From the NCBI RefSeq assembly GCF_900143055.1, contig NZ_FRCW01000006.1, positions 62,001-126,000 on the forward strand: DNA of 64,000 nt, in the 5' to 3' direction. Under the pieces are notes generated by a model. It was not told the origin of the DNA. It saw nothing but the letters and a program-made list of their open reading frames with translations, and searched no databases. Each line of letters starts with the position of its first letter. Positions within the stretch are counted from its first letter, which is position 1. This document shows, piece after piece, positions 59,798-64,000 of the stretch. The translations under genes were made by a program, and so were the position numbers. The DNA comes from Fibrobacter sp. UWR3. Lineage in GTDB: Bacteria; Fibrobacterota; Fibrobacteria; Fibrobacterales; Fibrobacteraceae.

Positions 59798-61162
59798 ATG
59801 CAACCATGGGATTTGCTCGCATCTGACTCCGTCCAGGGCTTTATCGAAGAAGCCCTTACGCGCAAGTGGGATGCGTTGCAGGTTTCGACCGCGCTCCAGA
59901 AGGCGGGCTACAGCAACGAGGACCGAGCGGCTATCATGGACTACATGGCGCTCGTGCCCAAGTTCCGTGAAAAATTCGCAAATAACGAGACCGCCCGCGG
60001 AATGTTCCTCCTGTGCGACAAGCTCGCGCTGGAACAGAGCACCGCGCAAGATATCGGGCGCTGGAAGGCGAATCTGTGGCCGCACGGGAACGACGCGACC
60101 AGCGACGCAACCGAAAATGCAACTGGCGCAGACGCAGAAGTTCACGACCTGTGCTGCGGCATGGGCGGAGACAGTTTTTACCTGCCCGCAGGCCTGAAAG
60201 TGACGGGAGTCGACCTGGACGAAAACCGCCTCGCGATGTATAGCCACAACATGCAGGCGTTCGGGAAAAACGCCAGAACGATTTGCGCCGACGTGCGACA
60301 GGTCGCCCATGAGAACGACGCAAAGATGCCCGCCTCCGCGGGCATGACGAAAACGGACTACTTCACCATCGACCCGGCACGCCGTGCGCTCGAAGGCGAG
60401 AACCAGCGCGACCTGAAGAACCTCACGCCCACGCTCGAAGAAGTCATCGAAATCAGCAGGCACTACAGGGGCGGCATGGCAAAACTCCCGCCCGGCTACC
60501 CGCCCGCTGAAATCCCGGACGGAACCGAAATCCTCTACCTGGGCGGGCACAGCGACTGCCGCGAATGCCTCGTGCTCTTCGGGGAACTCGCAAAACACCC
60601 GGACACTGTCCGCGCAATCATTGTCGGGAAGGCGGGCGAAACGCTTGCAGAATGGACCCGCAGGCGCGACCGCTCGCTCGAGACCCTCGACGACGACCTG
60701 CAGGAAAAACTCGACCGGAACGACAGCCTCGAAGGCAAGGACCGCACCTACCGCACGGCGACGAGCCGGAGCGACCTGCCCCTCGGGGAAATCGGCAAGT
60801 ACATCGCAGAACCCGCGCCGGTACTTATCCGCAGCCGCATATTCAACGAGGCGGCCCTCGCCCACGACCCGGATGCCCACCTGATTTCGGAAGGTATCGC
60901 GTATGTTTCTAGCGACAAGCCGCTCCCTGCACCGGGATTTTCCTGCTACGAAGTGCTCGCGCATACCGAAATCGCGACAGGCGCCGTCCGCAGCATGCTC
61001 AAGGAACACGACATCGGGAAAATCACGCTCAAGCTGCGCGGCGTAAAACTCGACCCCGACGCCGAAGCAAAGCGGCTCAAGCCCAAGGGCAAGAATTCCG
61101 CAATCCTGTTCTACACCCGCTTCCGCGGCGAGAAAATCGCCATACTCGCAAAAAAACTATGA
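59798..61162 (+). CDS. Class I SAM-dependent methyltransferase with THUMP-like C-terminus
   Basis: The 454-residue protein has a helical N-terminal region (about 1-100), then a Rossmann methyltransferase core with VHDLCCGMGGDSFYL (SAM-binding motif I, about 115), VTGVDLDENRL (motif II) and DYFTIDPARR (motif IV-like). The C-terminal 100 residues (PGFSCYEVLAHTEIATGAVRSMLKEHDIG, LKLRGVKLDPD) fit the THUMP-like domain attached to this family. It probably methylates RNA; the substrate is unknown. A palindromic repeat at 60326 adds KMPASAGMTK inside the core. Its stop overlaps the ung start (ATGA). Confidence 0.8.
   Translation: MQPWDLLASDSVQGFIEEALTRKWDALQVSTALQKAGYSNEDRAAIMDYMALVPKFREKFANNETARGMFLLCDKLALEQSTAQDIGRWKANLWPHGNDATSDATENATGADAEVHDLCCGMGGDSFYLPAGLKVTGVDLDENRLAMYSHNMQAFGKNARTICADVRQVAHENDAKMPASAGMTKTDYFTIDPARRALEGENQRDLKNLTPTLEEVIEISRHYRGGMAKLPPGYPPAEIPDGTEILYLGGHSDCRECLVLFGELAKHPDTVRAIIVGKAGETLAEWTRRRDRSLETLDDDLQEKLDRNDSLEGKDRTYRTATSRSDLPLGEIGKYIAEPAPVLIRSRIFNEAALAHDPDAHLISEGIAYVSSDKPLPAPGFSCYEVLAHTEIATGAVRSMLKEHDIGKITLKLRGVKLDPDAEAKRLKPKGKNSAILFYTRFRGEKIAILAKKL
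60326..60354. repeat. REP-like palindrome inside the methyltransferase gene
   Basis: ATGCCCGC / GCGGGCAT (60326-60345, CTCC loop) followed by GACGAAAAC. It is read in frame as MPASAGMTK, in the same frame relative to the repeat as the copy in the UvrA-like gene (SGMTES). Confidence 0.75.
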
Positions 61163-61836
61163 CCGTAAAACTTGAACAATCCTGGCTGAACCTGCTCGCC
61201 GACCAATTCGAGCAGCCGTATTTCAAACAAATTAAAAACAAGCTCTTGCAAGAGAAGGCGGAGCATCACGTGGTCTATCCGCCCGGCTCCAAGATTTTCG
61301 CGGCACTTGACTACTGCCCTGTAGATAAAGTAAAAGCGGTCATCATCGGGCAGGACCCCTACCACAATCCCGGCCAGGCGCACGGGCTGTGCTTCTCCGT
61401 GCCCATGGGTATCGAGCCTCCCCCGTCACTCGTGAACATCTTCCAGGAACTTCACGACGACCTCGGCATCACGCCGCCCCCGCACGGGAACCTCGAAAGC
61501 TGGGCCCACCAGGGAATCCTTCTCCTGAACGCATCGCTCACGGTCCGCGCCCACATGGCGGCAAGCCACGCCGGAATCGGCTGGCAGCAGTTCACCGACA
61601 CCATCATCCAGCGCCTCTCCCAAGTGCGCGAGAATCTCGTGTTCTTGCTCTGGGGCAGTTTCGCCATCAAAAAGCAGGCGCTCGTGGCCCCGAACCGTGG
61701 CCACCTGATTCTCACCGCGCCACACCCGAGCCCGCTTTCGGCCTACCGCGGGTTCTTCGGCTGCAAGCATTTTAGCAAGGCAAATGCATACCTCGTCAGC
61801 AAGGGTCTAGAACCCATCGACTGGAGCATCAAGTAA
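61159..61836 (+). CDS. ung: Uracil-DNA glycosylase (family 1)
   Basis: The enzyme removes uracil from DNA to start base excision repair. The 225-residue protein carries VIIGQDPYHNPGQAHGLCFS with the catalytic Asp, LLNASLTVRAHMAASH, LVFLLWGSFAIKK and HPSPLSAYRGFFGCKHF with the catalytic His. Length and motifs are normal. Its ATG overlaps the stop of the methyltransferase gene, so both are in one transcript that begins at the leaderless promoter at 59786. Confidence 0.95.
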   Translation: MTVKLEQSWLNLLADQFEQPYFKQIKNKLLQEKAEHHVVYPPGSKIFAALDYCPVDKVKAVIIGQDPYHNPGQAHGLCFSVPMGIEPPPSLVNIFQELHDDLGITPPPHGNLESWAHQGILLLNASLTVRAHMAASHAGIGWQQFTDTIIQRLSQVRENLVFLLWGSFAIKKQALVAPNRGHLILTAPHPSPLSAYRGFFGCKHFSKANAYLVSKGLEPIDWSIK

Positions 61837-61859
61837 GCATCGGCCGACAGGACTGTTGC

Positions 61860-63500
61860 CTAATCCAATATGCAGCGGACCGAATAAGCCCTCGCTTTAT
61901 AGAGGGATACATGTTCGGCCTCGCGTTCGCTAGAATAAAGGGCCATACCTTCCGCCCTATCGGTAAAGTCTTCACTGGTCGACCAGAAATATGTTCTATA
62001 GCCCAAGCCCGTATAAAGTCCTGAACTTTCCCCCTGGCCTGCAGGCAGTGCAGAAAAGCCATTGTCGACGCTTTCGTAACTACCGGACCAACCGCTAGTC
62101 GATTTCAATTTCGTAGTCGTGCTGTCTGCCGCCAACAAGGCCGACCAGTCATTATGCGAAGGCAAGTGCCAACCTTCAGGGCAAACACCTCGAGCCTGGC
62201 CATCCGGGCTCTTGCGGACTGAATTACCGCACCCCTTGCAAGCGTCACTCCAGACACCCACGCTATCGACGGCAGCGCTCCAGGTGTAAAGGCGACCATA
62301 CCTGGCGCAATTGGTCGAGTCATCCTTATAGCAATAACTTTTCGGAGTCTTGTAGTTGAGGTTCTGCGCCATCCAAATACGGCGTGCGATGTAAACCATC
62401 CTGTAAGTTTGGCCATCGCGGGCATCCACAAAGCAACTGTCATCCGTTTCTACATTGCAGGGAGGCGGCTCCGGTTCTGAACTTGACGATTCCACGACAC
62501 TGCCAGAAATTGCCTGCGTATCGGGGTCATCCATCACACAACGGACAGAGGCCCCCATGTACTTCGTCAAGGATGCCGTAAATGTCGTGGACCCTTGATC
62601 CAGCCTTATGGCAGTGGCCTGTTCGCTCCGTTCATCCGTCGATGTCCAGAAATATGCTTCCTTGCCTTCGTCAAAGAAATCTGCGGATTTGTAACCGGCA
62701 GGGAGTGCCGCAAATCCGAAAGAATCATAACCATTACCGTCATCCTCAAAAAGGGCACTCCAGTCCCACCCCGAAGTGGCCTTGAGGTACACTCCCGCCG
62801 TCGTCATGGAACCCTCTACCCGCGCACCTCCGACACCCGAGTAGAACAGAACGACCCACTCCGCCTTACTCGGCAAGTGCCAACCGCTGGGGCACACGCC
62901 CCGTATGGGATTCTTGAATTCGCAAATATATCCATTGCCACAGATCCTGTCGATTGCATTCCGGAGAGATGCGCTATCGATGGCAATATCCCACGTGTAA
63001 TACCTGCCGTACTTGGAACAGTTGGCTGCATCGTTCTTGTAACAGGTACTGTACCGCGCCGCATAGTTCAGATTTTCGGCCATCCAGGTTTGCGAGCCGA
63101 TCGTTACCGTCTTGTACGTCTGGCCGTCGCGATCGTCGACCAGGGTCCCATACACGCAGTTGTCCTCCGTCTCTGTTTTGCAGGGAACTATCTGCGAAGA
63201 ACTGGAAGAACGGGCAGAACTGCTGCTGGACACTCTTGTCTCGCTAGAGCTCGACTGCGGTTTGACGTTACTGCTGCTGGACACGGCAGACGAACTGCTC
63301 GACTTGGCCAACGAACTGCTAGACACGCTGGACGAAGACAACTCTTCGGTGCTGCTACAGGATTTTTCATCCTCTCCCGGCCTCACAGCAAAGGACTCGT
63401 CGTCACCGCAAGCCACAAAAATGGCCGCGACAAGCATAAACGAGGCAATCAGACTGAATTTTTTGAGGGGGGCGCTGTATTCTAATTTTTTCATATACAT
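61860..63500 (-). CDS. Lipoprotein with two FISUMP (TIGR02145) domains
   Basis: The 546-residue protein has a lipoprotein signal (AIFVAC) and a Ser-rich linker (about 55-110). Two FISUMP domains follow, at about 115-330 and 360-545. Each has DxRDGQTYxxVxIxxxxWMAxNLNY, CYKxDxxNCxxYGRxYTW, RGVCPxGWHLPSxxxW, FxALPAG and a late YFWxxSxD. FISUMP proteins are the largest paralogous family of Fibrobacter; their role is unsettled, probably at the cell surface. Several ATGs cluster near the start; GGAG is best spaced for 63500, with 63503 and 63494 as alternatives. Convergent with ung. Confidence 0.88.
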   Translation of the reverse strand: MYMKKLEYSAPLKKFSLIASFMLVAAIFVACGDDESFAVRPGEDEKSCSSTEELSSSSVSSSSLAKSSSSSAVSSSSNVKPQSSSSETRVSSSSSARSSSSSQIVPCKTETEDNCVYGTLVDDRDGQTYKTVTIGSQTWMAENLNYAARYSTCYKNDAANCSKYGRYYTWDIAIDSASLRNAIDRICGNGYICEFKNPIRGVCPSGWHLPSKAEWVVLFYSGVGGARVEGSMTTAGVYLKATSGWDWSALFEDDGNGYDSFGFAALPAGYKSADFFDEGKEAYFWTSTDERSEQATAIRLDQGSTTFTASLTKYMGASVRCVMDDPDTQAISGSVVESSSSEPEPPPCNVETDDSCFVDARDGQTYRMVYIARRIWMAQNLNYKTPKSYCYKDDSTNCARYGRLYTWSAAVDSVGVWSDACKGCGNSVRKSPDGQARGVCPEGWHLPSHNDWSALLAADSTTTKLKSTSGWSGSYESVDNGFSALPAGQGESSGLYTGLGYRTYFWSTSEDFTDRAEGMALYSSEREAEHVSLYKARAYSVRCILD

Positions 63501-63587
63501 CATTTTCTCCATTACAAATATAAATAAAGTGTTCTTTCCGGGCATAATTCAAGGAGTATTATCAGGTTCAAACAAACGATTTCTTAC

Positions 63588-63593
63588 TATATT
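63588..63593 (+). promoter_or_regulatory. -10 box 7 nt before start codon
   Basis: TATATT, then TAGCCAT, then ATG (63601). No Shine-Dalgarno sequence is present. Confidence 0.5.
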
Positions 63594-63600
63594 TAGCCAT

Positions 63601-63930
63601 ATGACTAACAGAAACACCTTCGGACGACTCATCCTCTTTATCGTGCTCGGCCTCATCATCGGCGGAGTGCTCGGTGAATGCCTCGGGCTCCTCTTCGGGG
63701 AACTCGGCGAACTCATGAACGCGGGCGGTTACGACAACATCGTGCACAACTTCTTCGTGAAGTCCTTCTCGCCCTCGTTCGGGTTTAACGGAGATAACGC
63801 GAGCCCTGCGGTTCTCGACCTCTACATGATCAAGCTCGCCCTGGGAATCAGTTTCAAGTTTAACGTCGTCAGCATCATCGGCATGGCCATCTCGATATAC
63901 ATCATGAAATGGTCCGGAGGAAATAGGTAA
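63601..63930 (+). CDS. DUF4321 family small membrane protein
   Basis: The 109-residue protein has an N-terminal hydrophobic helix with a Gly-rich motif (LILFIVLGLIIGGVLGECLG) and a C-terminal one (VVSIIGMAISIYIMKW), with a short loop between them, as in DUF4321 proteins. Function is unknown; the family often sits near housekeeping genes. The frame is open far upstream (from 63112) but that part is antisense to the FISUMP gene. The stop overlaps the next start (TAATG). Confidence 0.7.
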   Translation: MTNRNTFGRLILFIVLGLIIGGVLGECLGLLFGELGELMNAGGYDNIVHNFFVKSFSPSFGFNGDNASPAVLDLYMIKLALGISFKFNVVSIIGMAISIYIMKWSGGNR

Positions 63931-64000
63931 TGGAAACCATCAAGAATTTGAGCGCCAAGCTCGCTAGCGGCGAGATTTCGGCAGTTGCTCTCGCGCAGGA
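63930..64000 (+). CDS. gatA: Probable glutamyl-tRNA(Gln) amidotransferase subunit A (5' end only)
   Basis: Only the first 23 codons lie in the window. They read ETIKNLSAKLASGEISAVAL, the typical amidase/GatA N-terminus (L..KL.SGEISA.EL). GGAGG lies at normal distance, just before the stop of the DUF4321 gene, so the two are translationally coupled. GatA supplies ammonia for the transamidation of mischarged tRNA. The call rests on this short stretch alone. Confidence 0.55.
   Translation, partial: METIKNLSAKLASGEISAVALAQ

Noticed and set aside
1-64000. tRNA, rRNA or known riboswitch genes
   Set aside because: I looked for cloverleaf-type ends, CCA-proximal stems and common riboswitch cores in the gaps and found nothing convincing; a covariance-model scan (Infernal, tRNAscan-SE) was not possible.

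Overview
The window looks like a Fibrobacter chromosome segment (close to F. succinogenes). The strongest pointers are a circularly permuted GH16 mixed-linkage glucanase matching the well-known F. succinogenes enzyme throughout, a protein with two FISUMP (Fibrobacter major paralogous) domains, a TIGR02147-family regulator, Ser-rich linkers in secreted enzymes, and LptD and outer-membrane proteins. Functional names below come from reading motifs and recalled family sequences; no database search was run.

Layout. 1-7105 is an accessory zone: three copies of a roughly 235-bp element with inverted termini bracket a truncated PLD-SNF2 helicase, a nitroreductase, two unrecognised genes, a YeiH-type permease and a broken DUF5662 gene. 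7106-11578 encodes a topoisomerase IV pair (parE-parC). 11702-16591 holds two small secreted paralogues and a minus-strand aromatic/NAD operon: chorismate mutase, prephenate dehydrogenase, an EPSP-synthase-like protein without the active-site motifs, and NAD kinase. 16807-19278 holds the GH16 glucanase and a GntR-type regulator. 19351-28473 is a minus-strand envelope operon (LplT-PlsC-Aas fusion, NPCBM-bearing membrane protein, glycosyltransferase, DUF4261-like protein, MscS channel). 28619-35339 carries lipoproteins, L31 and the run lptD-maf-rodZ-like-hisB.

35550-47062 is a minus-strand secreted carbohydrate-enzyme region: PDZ protein, alpha/beta esterase, PL1 pectate-lyase-like lipoprotein with its TIGR02147 partner, two CE12 rhamnogalacturonan acetylesterases, and a PL11 rhamnogalacturonan lyase. 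With the GH53 galactanase at 58193-59719 these would deacetylate and cut the rhamnogalacturonan-I backbone and its galactan side chains. 47315-53858 encodes a YihY membrane protein, a beta-barrel protein, a compact UvrA-like ATPase and a SpoIIE-type phosphatase. 54226-64000 has an alcohol dehydrogenase, an InlB-repeat protein, GH53, a THUMP-like methyltransferase with ung, the FISUMP lipoprotein, DUF4321 and the start of gatA.

Three patterns run across these genes. Several intergenic gaps are filled by 7-bp-period repeats, each tract with its own heptamer, and in one case the start codon itself is part of the array. At least ten genes have a -10-like hexamer only 6-9 nt before the start codon, which suggests leaderless transcripts. 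A REP-like palindrome occurs four times, twice inside reading frames, where it adds matching peptide (-GMT-).
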